Source: Bacteroidales bacterium
GTDB lineage: Bacteria; Bacteroidota; Bacteroidia; Bacteroidales; VadinHA17
Assembly: GCA_003141415.1 (NCBI GenBank)
Contig: PLLX01000118.1
Span: 1-49,901 of the forward strand
Length of the DNA: 49,901 nt
Direction of reading: 5' to 3'
The notes under the pieces were generated by a model. It was not told the origin of the DNA, did no database searches, and saw only the letters and a program-made list of their open reading frames with translations. The translations under genes and the position numbers were made by a program. This document shows, in pieces, positions 26,407 to 34,749 of this stretch; the first letter of the stretch is position 1, and every line of letters starts with the position of its first letter.

Positions 26407-26420
26407 CCAACTAACCAACT

Positions 26421-27965
26421 TTATCTTGATAATGGAGTTTCAGTGTTTTTATCCAGTTTTATACCGGAGTAACCATCTGCACCCATTTCCGGAAGATCAA
26501 GTCCATCCAATTCAGTTTTTGCTGATACCCTGTTGCCTATGATCAGATCTATAACTTTAAAAACAATATACGAAATCAGACCTACATAAATCAGGTTAGC
26601 CAATACACCGATAACTTCAGCTAATAACTGTCCGGAATCACCATAGAATAAACCTTTTACAGTACCAGCTACACCATTCCATCCATCACCGTATGTACCA
26701 TCTGCGAATAATCCGAGAGCAATAACTCCCCAGGCACCATTCACACCATGTACAGAAATTGCACCAACAGGATCGTCAATCTTTGCTTTTCTTTCAAAGA
26801 AGAATGAAGATTCAACAACAAGCACACCTGCAATTAAGCCGATAAGTGCTGCGCTGCCAACAGTTACAAATGCACAAGGTGCAGTAATTGCAACTAAACC
26901 TGCCAGCAAACCATTACAAATCATACTGACATCTGGTTTTTTGGTTTTAAACCACCACATATACAGCATTGCAGCAAAAGCGCCGGTAGCAGAAGCAATC
27001 ATGGTATTGACGGCCACGACTGCAATTCTGAGGTCACCACCTGCAAGAGTTGAACCGGGGTTGAAACCGAACCAGCCGAAGGCGAGAATAAAAGTACCAA
27101 TTACAGCCATAGGTATACTATGTGCAGGAATGGCATTGGGCGATCCGTTTTTATTGTATTTACCAATACGTGGGCCAAGTACCCATGCCCCGACTAAAGC
27201 GATAAAACCTCCGGTTAAGTGAACAACTGATGAACCTGCAAAATCAACATGACCATGTCCTAAGTGGAAATTTGAACCAAGTTGTGTTAACCAGCCACCG
27301 CCCCATACCCAATTTCCATAAACAGGGTAAATAATTGTTCCTACTGCTAATCCATATAAAACAAATGCTGAGAATTTCCACCTTTCAGCCATGGCTCCTG
27401 TCGGAATAGTAGCTGTCGTATCCATGAAGACCATCTGGAAAAGGAACAATGCAAATACTGCAACATCATAAGTCCCACTAAGAAAGAATCCTTTTGAACC
27501 GAAAAGTCCGAATGCATGACCGAAAATTTTAATTGTTAATTCATGGTTCAAGCCGTCAAATCCGCCCATGGTAGTTATTGCCCCCACACCTCCGAACATG
27601 ATTGCGAAACCGCAAACCCAGAAACCGAGCATTCCCAGAGGATAAATCATTAAGTTCATTGCCATCGTATGCGCTACGTTTTTTGCACGGGTCAAACCTG
27701 TTTCAACCATTGCAAAACCAGCCTGCATGAACATTACTAAAAAACCCGTAATTAAAGTCCACATGATATTGATTGCAACTTTGTTGTGCCCTACCTGGTT
27801 AGCTACTTCCAATATTGTGGGTGATCCCGGTGTTGCTGCCGAAATTTCTGTAGCTGTACCTGTGTTTGTACCACTGGGATCAGGCTTCCTGGGTCCATCT
27901 GCATAACACACCGTTCCAATGGTCATACTTAACGCTACGACGAATGATATAATTTTTTTAGTCAT
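26421..27965 (-). CDS. amt: Ammonium transporter, Amt family
   Basis: 514 residues with a cleavable-looking signal peptide (1-22) and a G/T/A/P-rich linker before the 11-helix core. The conserved pore histidines are His249 (SSVVHLTGGF) and His406 (SVHGVNGAWG); ERWKFSAF, GWFGFNPGSTLA and DDPVGAISVHG are family signatures. The protein takes up ammonium across the inner membrane as a trimer. The P-II gene lies 22 bp upstream on the same strand, which is the conserved glnK-amtB pairing in which P-II plugs the channel when nitrogen is plentiful. Expression is probably from the sigma-54 promoter at 28454-28469. Confidence 0.95.
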   Translation of the reverse strand: MTKKIISFVVALSMTIGTVCYADGPRKPDPSGTNTGTATEISAATPGSPTILEVANQVGHNKVAINIMWTLITGFLVMFMQAGFAMVETGLTRAKNVAHTMAMNLMIYPLGMLGFWVCGFAIMFGGVGAITTMGGFDGLNHELTIKIFGHAFGLFGSKGFFLSGTYDVAVFALFLFQMVFMDTTATIPTGAMAERWKFSAFVLYGLAVGTIIYPVYGNWVWGGGWLTQLGSNFHLGHGHVDFAGSSVVHLTGGFIALVGAWVLGPRIGKYNKNGSPNAIPAHSIPMAVIGTFILAFGWFGFNPGSTLAGGDLRIAVVAVNTMIASATGAFAAMLYMWWFKTKKPDVSMICNGLLAGLVAITAPCAFVTVGSAALIGLIAGVLVVESSFFFERKAKIDDPVGAISVHGVNGAWGVIALGLFADGTYGDGWNGVAGTVKGLFYGDSGQLLAEVIGVLANLIYVGLISYIVFKVIDLIIGNRVSAKTELDGLDLPEMGADGYSGIKLDKNTETPLSR

Positions 27966-27987
27966 TGTTATAAGTTTTAAATAATTA

Positions 27988-28359
27988 TTAATGGATTAAT
28001 TTTTCATCGCCCGGACCAGCTGTTGAAGCTTCTCCGCGGGCACTGTTGCTGATCCTGACCGATTCTTCAATATTATAACTGAAGATCATTCCGTCGCCTA
28101 TCTCGCCTGTGTATGCGGCTTTTTCTATGCAGTCGATTGTTTTATTAACATTAATGTCACGAAGCACGATTGAAATAAAAATCCTCGAAATGTATTGTGT
28201 ATCGTAGACTGTCCCACGGTAGCTATGATGTCCGCGTAAATGCTCATTCCCTATTCCAGAGGCATCCCAGTAGGAAAAGAAATCAATGCCAATCTCTTTG
28301 AGCTGGGCCTTGACATCTTCAAATTTTGATGTTCTGATGATCGCTTCAATTTTTTTCAT
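27988..28359 (-). CDS. P-II nitrogen regulatory protein (GlnK-like)
   Basis: 123 residues. The P-II fold is recognised by MKKIEAIIR, the T-loop segment ending SYRGTVYDTQYI and the B-loop TGEIGDGMIF. Tyr52 aligns with the classical uridylylated Tyr51. The T-loop is atypical: between the first strands and YRG it reads GIGNEHLRGHH, one residue shorter than canonical GlnK and without the 2-oxoglutarate-binding Gln39. This pattern resembles what I recall of Bacteroidota P-II proteins. It should sense nitrogen/energy state and gate the Amt channel encoded next door. A 16-residue polar tail (ARGEASTAGPGDEKLIH) extends past the usual end. Confidence 0.9.
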   Translation of the reverse strand: MKKIEAIIRTSKFEDVKAQLKEIGIDFFSYWDASGIGNEHLRGHHSYRGTVYDTQYISRIFISIVLRDINVNKTIDCIEKAAYTGEIGDGMIFSYNIEESVRISNSARGEASTAGPGDEKLIH

Positions 28360-28453
28360 ACATTCTGATTATTAGTTAGTACTTTCTTTTTTGATATATT
28401 CATAATGGTAAAAAGATACAATATTGTGTACTTTCATATCTGCCAGACAATAA

Positions 28454-28469
28454 GGCCAAATACATGCCA
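28454..28469 (-). promoter_or_regulatory. Sigma-54 promoter of glnK-amt
   Basis: On the minus strand the sequence is TGGCATGTATTTGGCC. Aligned to TGGCACGNNNNTTGCW it has the invariant GG (-24) and GC (-12) at the exact spacing, with mismatches only at three weaker positions. The predicted start is near 28443, about 85 nt before the P-II ATG. A sigma-54 activator gene lies immediately upstream. Confidence 0.75.
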
Positions 28470-28602
28470 TTCTTGGAAATAATAAATTGGGAGAATAAAA
28501 CGAAAGACTGTAAACTATTAAAAAACAGCTATTTCTGAAGATGAAAAAAAATCAAATACTTTTTTGAGGGCAATAAAAAGACTACAAAGAAGTAAGAATG
28601 AA

Positions 28603-28629
28603 CAAAAAATCCTACCAAAATGTAGGATT
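28603..28629 (-). terminator. Rho-independent terminator of the NifA-like gene
   Basis: On the minus strand an 8-bp perfect stem AATCCTAC-loop-GTAGGATT (28629-28608, 6-nt loop) runs into a T tract (28609-28603). It lies about 60 nt past the activator stop and separates it from the glnK promoter. The 328-bp gap 28360-28687 holds this, the dyad at 28633 and the sigma-54 promoter. Confidence 0.75.
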
Positions 28630-28632
28630 GTG

Positions 28633-28645
28633 ATCACCGGGTGAT
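28633..28645. promoter_or_regulatory. 13-bp perfect dyad, candidate enhancer site
   Basis: ATCACC-G-GGTGAT is a perfect inverted repeat about 170 bp upstream of the sigma-54 promoter, a normal distance for an activator binding site. It does not match the classical NifA site TGT-N10-ACA. Part of it could instead belong to the 3' end of the activator transcript. Confidence 0.4.
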
Positions 28646-28687
28646 ATCATTTATGTAAATTGCTGTATTATAGCCTATTGTGGATTA

Positions 28688-30232
28688 TCAACCTGCAGTC
28701 CGTTTGTATTTTTTGAAGATTACAGGGTCTATTTGGTACTTTTTAATCCTGAGTCCCATCATACGTTCGGTAAGTTTGAGTTGTTCAGCAGCTTTTGTAA
28801 TGTTTCCTTTCGAAAGGTTCAAAGCATCAATCAACATTTGTTTTTCCACATTTTCCAGGATGGCTTCAAGACCGCCATCAACTCGCGAATGGGTCGAAGC
28901 GGCGCTCTGAAGTGTAGGTGGAAGATTATGTGATCGGATAACACGATCAGTGCTGAGAATACTGGCCCGTTCGATGCAATTTTCCAATTCCCTGATATTG
29001 CCAGGCCAGTGATATGTCATAAGCAGGTCAATGGCTGTTGAACTGATGCGTCTAATCTGCAGACCATGTATTTTGTTATATTTTTCAATAAAATGATTTA
29101 CTAATAATGGGATATCCGCCCGCCGGTCCCTGAGTGGTGGTATAAACAAGGGAAAGACATTTAACCGGTAATATAAATCCTCGCGGAATTCATTCTTAAG
29201 CATAAGTTCTTCCAGATCGCGGTTTGTAGCGGTTATAATACGGACATCGGCTTTAATAGTTTCTGTTCCTCCCAGACGCTGAAACTCTTTTTCCTGTAAT
29301 ACTCTTAACAACTTTACCTGCAGGTTTGGAGAAAGATCGCCAATCTCGTCAAGAAAGATGCTGCTTTTTTCAGCTAATTCAAAACGACCCTTGTGTAATT
29401 TATCTGCTCCGGTGAAAGCGCCTTTTTCATAGCCAAATAACTCACTTTCAATGAGCATCTCGGGTATAGCTGCGCAATTTATCTTGATCATCTGATGTTT
29501 GCTACGCTGGCTTTGATCATGGATGGCTTTGGCAACCAGCTCTTTTCCAACACCACTTTCGCCACGTATCAGGATTGTTGCCTTTGTCGTTGCCACTTTA
29601 GAAATCAGATCGTATACCGCCTGCATCTTCCCTGATTCACCTACCAGTGATGTGATCCGGTCATTATAACTATAAAGTCCTTGTTCTCTTAGCTTCTGAT
29701 AATGAAGCTTTTCCAGCTCCTCAATCTTATCCTGTCGCGATCTTACCAGCCTGGCAAACATTGAAGCCATAATGGTTAGAAACTGTAATTCATTCTGAAA
29801 TGAACGGGTGGAATAATATTTAAGCTTTGCACTTAGTGTGCCTATAATTTGATTTTTTGCTTTAATCGGAACACATATAAATGAGTCCTCATCTTCAAAC
29901 TTACTGGTCGATTTTGTTTTATTCAGGTAGCGGGGTTCATCTGATATATGTGGAATTATAACCGGTTCCCCGGTTTTAACCACTTCTCCGATAATACCTT
30001 CTCCGATTTTATATTCACCTCGTTCTTTTTGTTCTTTGGTCAGACCATAAGCAACCTCAATATAAATTTTAGATGAGTTACGATTCAGAACTGTCAAAAA
30101 AGCCTGAAGGATACCAAATTTTTTAGCCATTTCTTCCATTACCTGGAGTAACGCTTCCTCAAGATCAGAACTTTTAGACACAACCTTGCTTACCCGAAAA
30201 AGAAGAGATAAATTATCTGAGTGATCTATCAT
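28688..30232 (-). CDS. NifA-like sigma-54 activator (GAF-AAA+-Fis HTH)
   Basis: 514 residues with the NifA architecture. An N-terminal GAF domain (about 20-165, with GEGIIGEVVKTGEPVIIP) precedes the sigma-54 AAA+ domain: Walker A GESGVGK (224-230), the sigma-54-contact loop GAFTGA (271-276), Walker B IFLDEIGD (292-299) and the NIRELENCIERA helix. The C-terminal Fis-type helix-turn-helix (about 475-500, KGNITKAAEQLKLTERMMGLRI) is complete. It should remodel sigma-54 polymerase in response to a signal at the GAF domain, possibly 2-oxoglutarate or P-II. It lies directly upstream of glnK-amt in the same direction, separated by a terminator and a sigma-54 promoter. No nif structural genes are in the window. 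Confidence 0.92.
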   Translation of the reverse strand: MIDHSDNLSLLFRVSKVVSKSSDLEEALLQVMEEMAKKFGILQAFLTVLNRNSSKIYIEVAYGLTKEQKERGEYKIGEGIIGEVVKTGEPVIIPHISDEPRYLNKTKSTSKFEDEDSFICVPIKAKNQIIGTLSAKLKYYSTRSFQNELQFLTIMASMFARLVRSRQDKIEELEKLHYQKLREQGLYSYNDRITSLVGESGKMQAVYDLISKVATTKATILIRGESGVGKELVAKAIHDQSQRSKHQMIKINCAAIPEMLIESELFGYEKGAFTGADKLHKGRFELAEKSSIFLDEIGDLSPNLQVKLLRVLQEKEFQRLGGTETIKADVRIITATNRDLEELMLKNEFREDLYYRLNVFPLFIPPLRDRRADIPLLVNHFIEKYNKIHGLQIRRISSTAIDLLMTYHWPGNIRELENCIERASILSTDRVIRSHNLPPTLQSAASTHSRVDGGLEAILENVEKQMLIDALNLSKGNITKAAEQLKLTERMMGLRIKKYQIDPVIFKKYKRTAG

Positions 30233-30434
30233 TTAGTTCTGGTTATAATTAGCTGTAAGAATAAAATACAAATTTTAAAAAACTATACTTTTAGGTACTG
30301 ACTATTAAAATTATTAATTCCAACCTTATTAATCGTAACGAAAACGTATAATAATTGTATTATAACTATATAATTATCTTATTTACACACTTCAAAGTTA
30401 TTAATAAATCTCAATACCCCTACTTAAGTGGATG

Positions 30435-30467
30435 TTTGACTTTCTGTTATTTTTTTCCTTACTTTCG
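30435..30467 (+). promoter_or_regulatory. Putative Bacteroidota-type promoter of the 433-residue lipoprotein gene
   Basis: TTTG (30435-30438) is followed after 21 bp by TACTTTCG (30460-30467), one base from TAnnTTTG. The start codon is 19 nt further on. This is the best -33/-7 pair seen in the window. Confidence 0.5.
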
Positions 30468-30486
30468 GAGCCACAAACCAGCTATA

Positions 30487-31788
30487 ATGAAAAAATGGAT
30501 ATTTTTTGCAGTCGTCCTCATACTTATAAGCTGTAAAGGAAAAAAGAGTGAGACTTCCTTTACACCTGAAAAAGCATCCCGATACTTCAAAGAGATTGAG
30601 GATATATGCAACCGGGATAGTGGTAAATTATGGGGGAAATCCCTTTATGGTCCTATAATGTTTGTAGAAAGAGTCACACGTAGAATTGTAGCAAATCAGC
30701 CTGATAATGAAGGTCTTCTGAAATCGAAAGATGGAGTCTATGTTGGTCTTTATCCAAAAGAACTCATACTTAGTAATGCTCCTGTAAAATTCGGAGGAAC
30801 ACAATTTGCCATGACACCTTTTTCGAATGAAGATGATGATTACAGAGTAAAAACAAGAGCGATTCACAGTCTTTTTCATCGGTTTCAGGAAAATGAAGGA
30901 GTTAGTGCTTCAACCTTCAATGCAAACAATATGGATGAAAAGGAAGCAAGGCTTTGGATCAAACTTGAGTGGAAAGCTTTGCGAAAAGCAATTAATACCA
31001 CGGGGGAAGAACGCCAGCTGGCAATAAGGGATGCATTGATCTTCAGAGGATCCAACAGAGAGCTTTATCACAAGTATGCCAGTGATGAAAACAAGTTTGA
31101 AACTTATGAAGGGCTTGCAACATTTACTTATACTCTGCTTTGCACCAATTCACCTGAGGAATACAAGTCAAGGCTTTTCGAAAATCTCGACCGGGTCTAC
31201 GCAATGCAATCCTATGCAAGGTCATATGGGATCATTCATGGGGCATTATATGCCTCGCTTCTTTATGATAAAGGATATGATATTAAAAAAATAGATACAG
31301 GTAATTTTGATTTTGGAAATGCAGTCAAAGAACTATATAACATAGAATTGCCGGCAATTTGCAGAGATGTGGCAGGTAGCCTTGCAGTAAATTATGATAT
31401 TGAGGCTGTTAATAAGGAAGAAGTAAAACGGGATGCAGATATCAAAGAAAATATTCACAGCCAGATAAGAGTATTCACTGAAAAACCGGTTGTATTCCTT
31501 GAACTTGAGAGTCCGTATTTTGATTTTGAACCTGAAGATATTCACTCACTCGACACTCTTGGAACCCTGTATAATTCAATGAGGGTCTCGGATAACTGGG
31601 GCAAACTCACGGTTGACAAGGGCGGTTGTCTTGTATCAAATAATCTGAAGTATATCCGTATCACTGCTAAAGCATTCAAAGCAGATAAAAACCATATTTC
31701 AGCTGAGGGATGGCATCTTATCCTTAATAATGACTGGGAACTAATTCCGGTTGATCAGAATTATTTTGTAAGGAAACTGATACCCTGA
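30487..31788 (+). CDS. Lipoprotein with a degenerate zinc-metallopeptidase-like motif
   Basis: 433 residues from the ATG at 30487; the frame is open further upstream but that part is not signal-like. The signal peptide ends LILISC, with Cys16 as the lipidated residue. The protein is mixed alpha/beta with IHSLFHRFQ (126-134), LWIKLEWKALRKAI (157-169) and YEGLATFTYT (207-216). This layout recalls gluzincin-type peptidases, where HExxH is followed by a Glu in an EGLA-type helix. Here the Glu of HExxH is Ser (HSLFH), so hydrolysis is unlikely if the family call is right. It stands alone on the plus strand and converges on valS. Confidence 0.68.
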   Translation: MKKWIFFAVVLILISCKGKKSETSFTPEKASRYFKEIEDICNRDSGKLWGKSLYGPIMFVERVTRRIVANQPDNEGLLKSKDGVYVGLYPKELILSNAPVKFGGTQFAMTPFSNEDDDYRVKTRAIHSLFHRFQENEGVSASTFNANNMDEKEARLWIKLEWKALRKAINTTGEERQLAIRDALIFRGSNRELYHKYASDENKFETYEGLATFTYTLLCTNSPEEYKSRLFENLDRVYAMQSYARSYGIIHGALYASLLYDKGYDIKKIDTGNFDFGNAVKELYNIELPAICRDVAGSLAVNYDIEAVNKEEVKRDADIKENIHSQIRVFTEKPVVFLELESPYFDFEPEDIHSLDTLGTLYNSMRVSDNWGKLTVDKGGCLVSNNLKYIRITAKAFKADKNHISAEGWHLILNNDWELIPVDQNYFVRKLIP

Positions 31789-31794
31789 TCTTTT

Positions 31795-31863
31795 ACCCCC
31801 CAAATCCCTCAAATGGGGGACTTTAGTTTTGTATATCAGCCCCCAAGTGGGGGGTTGGGGGGT
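31795..31863 (-). repeat. Paired C5/G5 hairpin element, copy 1 (reverse orientation)
   Basis: Two related C/G-rich arms, each with its own small hairpin, are inverted around an AT-rich spacer. The left arm contains CCCTCAAATGGGGGACTTT and the right arm AGCCCCCAAGTGGGGGGTT. It lies between the convergent ends of the lipoprotein gene and valS and could serve as a two-way terminator. Confidence 0.7.
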
Positions 31864-31889
31864 TGAAGATTAAAGGAATTGGGCAAATA

Positions 31890-34523
31890 TTACAACCTTT
31901 CCAGCTCTTTCATCCGTTCCTCCAGCGACTTTATCTTCGATTCAGCATCGCTCTTTTTTTTCCTTTCCAATTCCAGTACGCTTGCCGGAGCATTGTTTAC
32001 AAACCGCTCATTTTCAAGCTTTTTCATGACATTGACCAGGAATCCCCTGTTATAATTAAGTTCTTCCTGCATCTTTGCAATCTCACTTTCAACATCCAGC
32101 TTGCCGGTGAGTGGTACAAAATATTCAGTTGTCCCTACCAAAAATGATGCCGTCCCTTCCTGCTTCTCAGAAACAAATCGTACCTCTGATAAATTGCAGA
32201 GTTTACTTACAACAGGAAGAAATTCAGTATCATAACTATTTTTATCAGACAGGATCAGAAGCTCAATTTTTTCCCTGTTTGGAATATCTTTATTCTTTCT
32301 GACTGCTCTGACTGCGCTGATTGTCTCCTTTACAGATTCAAAACCGGTTACCAGCTTCTTATTGAATTTTTTAGCCTCGGGCATCCGGGTCACCATAATG
32401 CTTTCTCCTTCCTTCCTTTCAAGTAGTAGTTGCCATATCTCTTCGGTAATAAACGGCATAAACGGATGTATTACCTTCAGAAGTTTTTCAAAGAGAACTA
32501 TCGAAGCATCAAAAGTAATTCTGTCGATAGGCTTTTGATATTCAGGTTTGATAATCTCGAGATACCAGCCGGAGAACTCATCCCAGAACAACTTGTATAT
32601 GATCATCAGAGCTTCTGATATTCTGAATTTTCTGAAGGCCACATCTATTTCATTAATGGATTTCTTCATTATCTCATCCATCCACTTTACTGCAACTTTT
32701 GATGAATCTGGCTGATCAATATTTCCGTCAACATTCCAGCTCTTTACTAATCTGAATGCATTCCATATCTTATTCGCAAAATTTCGTCCCTGTTCCGGCA
32801 GACTGTCTTCAAAAAGCAAGTCATTTCCGGCAGGTGAACATAAGAGCATCCCGACTCTTACTCCATCGGCACCATATTTTTCAATGAGTTCAATCGGATC
32901 AGGAGAGTTACCAAGCGATTTCGACATTTTTCTCCTCTGCTGGTCACGGACAAGTCCTGTTAGATAAACATTGTCAAATGGCTTCTGGCCCCTGTACTCA
33001 TAACCGGCAATAATCATACGGGCAACCCAGAAGAAAAGGATCTCGGGTGCAGTAATAAGATCGTTTGTAGGATAATAATATTTGATATCTGCATTTTCAG
33101 GATTATTGATCCCGTCAAATGATGTTATCGGCCAGAGCCATGATGAGAACCATGTGTCAAGTACATCTTCATCCTCTTGAAGATCTTTCAGGCTCAACGC
33201 AGCATTTCCGCTTTTCTTTCTTGCATTTTCCAGGGCCTCATCAATATTCTCAGCAACAACAAATTCATTATTATTGTAGTACCATGCAGGTATCCTTTGG
33301 CCCCACCAAAGCTGACGGCTGATACACCAATCGCGGACATTCTCCATCCAGTGCCGGTAAAGGTTTTTAAACTTTGCCGGATGAATGCGAACATCTCCGT
33401 TCATAACTGCATCCAAAGCAGGTTGCGACAACTCCTTCATCTTTACGAACCACTGAAGGGAAAGCCTTGGTTCAATAACTGAATTTGTCCGCTCAGAACG
33501 TCCGATCTTATTATCGTAGTTTTCAACCTTTACCAGGTTACCTGTTCTCTGAAGCTCCTTTTCAGCAAGATCTTTCGCCTTAAACCTGTCAACACCTACA
33601 AATAAACCTGCCCTTTCGCTCATTGTACCATCCTCATTGAAGACATCAATTGATGATAACTTATGCCTGAGGCCGATTTCGTAGTCATTAATATCGTGTG
33701 CCGGAGTAATCTTAAGACATCCCGTTCCAAATTCAGGATCAACATAGTTGTCAAAAATAAATGGAACTTCCCGGTTGGCCATAGGAACTATTACTTTCTT
33801 ACCTTTCAGATGTTTATATCGTTCATCATCCGGATTTGCACAAACGGCTGTATCTCCGAGTATTGTTTCAGGACGTGTAGTTGCGACCGTAACATACCCC
33901 TCCTCTCCGACTATTTTGTAACGGACGTAATAAAGTTTTGATTTTTCATCAGTATAATTAACCTCTTCATCTGAGACTGCAGTCATAGCCTGAGGATCCC
34001 AGTTGACCATTCTTATACCCCTGTAAATGAGACCTTTATTGAAAAGATCGACAAATACCTTTATAACAGAGTCATACCGCTTTTCATCCATAGTGAAAAG
34101 TGTTCGATCCCAGTCACACGAAGCGCCCAGCCGTTTTAGCTGTTCGAGAATAATACCGCCATGTTTATGGGTCCATTCCCAGGCATATTCCAGAAACTCC
34201 TCCCGTGTAAGATCACGTTTTTCAATTCCTTCTGCCTTAAGTTTTGCAACCACTTTAGCTTCGGTAGCGATTGAGGCGTGGTCGGTTCCCGGTACCCAGC
34301 AGGCATTTTTCCCCTGCATCCTAGCCCTGCGAACCAGAACATCCTGAATTGTATTGTTAAGCATATGGCCCATATGCAGTACCCCGGTAACATTGGGTGG
34401 AGGAATAACGATTGTATATGGCTCTCTCTCGTCGGGAGTGCTTTTGAAAAATCCATTTTCCATCCAGTACCTGTACCACCTGTTCTCAGCTTTTCCGGGC
34501 TCGTATTTCGAAGGAATATCCAT
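31890..34523 (-). CDS. valS: Valyl-tRNA synthetase
   Basis: 877 residues, the normal size for bacterial ValRS. The class I signatures are HMGH (50-53, in [10 protein letters not shown]) and KMSKS (about residue 530). The editing domain is recognised by [13 protein letters not shown], and CP1/anticodon-binding segments follow in order. The C-terminal 65 residues form the tRNA-binding coiled coil ([23 protein letters not shown]). It charges tRNA-Val and hydrolyses mischarged threonine. A TAnnTTTG-type element lies 38 nt upstream. No neighbouring gene shares its direction closely, so it is probably monocistronic. Confidence 0.98.
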   Translation of the reverse strand: MDIPSKYEPGKAENRWYRYWMENGFFKSTPDEREPYTIVIPPPNVTGVLHMGHMLNNTIQDVLVRRARMQGKNACWVPGTDHASIATEAKVVAKLKAEGIEKRDLTREEFLEYAWEWTHKHGGIILEQLKRLGASCDWDRTLFTMDEKRYDSVIKVFVDLFNKGLIYRGIRMVNWDPQAMTAVSDEEVNYTDEKSKLYYVRYKIVGEEGYVTVATTRPETILGDTAVCANPDDERYKHLKGKKVIVPMANREVPFIFDNYVDPEFGTGCLKITPAHDINDYEIGLRHKLSSIDVFNEDGTMSERAGLFVGVDRFKAKDLAEKELQRTGNLVKVENYDNKIGRSERTNSVIEPRLSLQWFVKMKELSQPALDAVMNGDVRIHPAKFKNLYRHWMENVRDWCISRQLWWGQRIPAWYYNNNEFVVAENIDEALENARKKSGNAALSLKDLQEDEDVLDTWFSSWLWPITSFDGINNPENADIKYYYPTNDLITAPEILFFWVARMIIAGYEYRGQKPFDNVYLTGLVRDQQRRKMSKSLGNSPDPIELIEKYGADGVRVGMLLCSPAGNDLLFEDSLPEQGRNFANKIWNAFRLVKSWNVDGNIDQPDSSKVAVKWMDEIMKKSINEIDVAFRKFRISEALMIIYKLFWDEFSGWYLEIIKPEYQKPIDRITFDASIVLFEKLLKVIHPFMPFITEEIWQLLLERKEGESIMVTRMPEAKKFNKKLVTGFESVKETISAVRAVRKNKDIPNREKIELLILSDKNSYDTEFLPVVSKLCNLSEVRFVSEKQEGTASFLVGTTEYFVPLTGKLDVESEIAKMQEELNYNRGFLVNVMKKLENERFVNNAPASVLELERKKKSDAESKIKSLEERMKELERL

Positions 34524-34560
34524 TACTGTTGTTTCGTGTTAAATTTGTAAAACAGAATTG

Positions 34561-34568
34561 CAAAAATA
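34561..34568 (-). promoter_or_regulatory. Putative -7 element for valS
   Basis: Minus strand TATTTTTG, followed by CAA, fits TAnnTTTG with the common GCA extension partly kept. It lies 38 nt before the valS ATG. Confidence 0.5.
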
Positions 34569-34592
34569 TTAAAAATAACGATATTATTAAAT

Positions 34593-34649
34593 GTTGAAGG
34601 AGTTGAAGGAGTTGAAAGGTTGAGATTAAACTTTTTCAACTTTTCAACC
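34593..34649. repeat. GTTGAA direct/inverted repeat cluster
   Basis: GTTGAAGGA occurs twice in tandem, then GTTGAAAGGTTGA. It is followed after 10 nt by the inverted words TTCAAC and TTTTCAACC, so a hairpin of about 12 bp can form. It lies in the 226-bp divergent gap between valS and the aminotransferase gene. Confidence 0.6.
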
Positions 34650-34704
34650 ATTAAACAAGATTTTAATAATAAGATAAATCATTCATTCAATGTACTAATT
34701 TATT

Positions 34705-34712
34705 TACTTTTG
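34705..34712 (+). promoter_or_regulatory. Putative -7 element for the aminotransferase gene
   Basis: TACTTTTG fits TAnnTTTG and is 37 nt before the ATG at 34750. Confidence 0.45.
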
Positions 34713-34749
34713 TCAATCTGTTTTAATAAAAGCTTTAAACCTTAACATT

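Noticed and set aside
26395..26409. Sigma-54-like TGGCAGTCGGGAGC on the minus strand before the barrel gene
   Set aside because: The GG-GC spacing is one base short and the bases belong to the strong hairpin stem.
28470..28687. Classical NifA sites TGT-N10-ACA before glnK
   Set aside because: Only a TGT-N13-ACA was found; the spacing does not fit.
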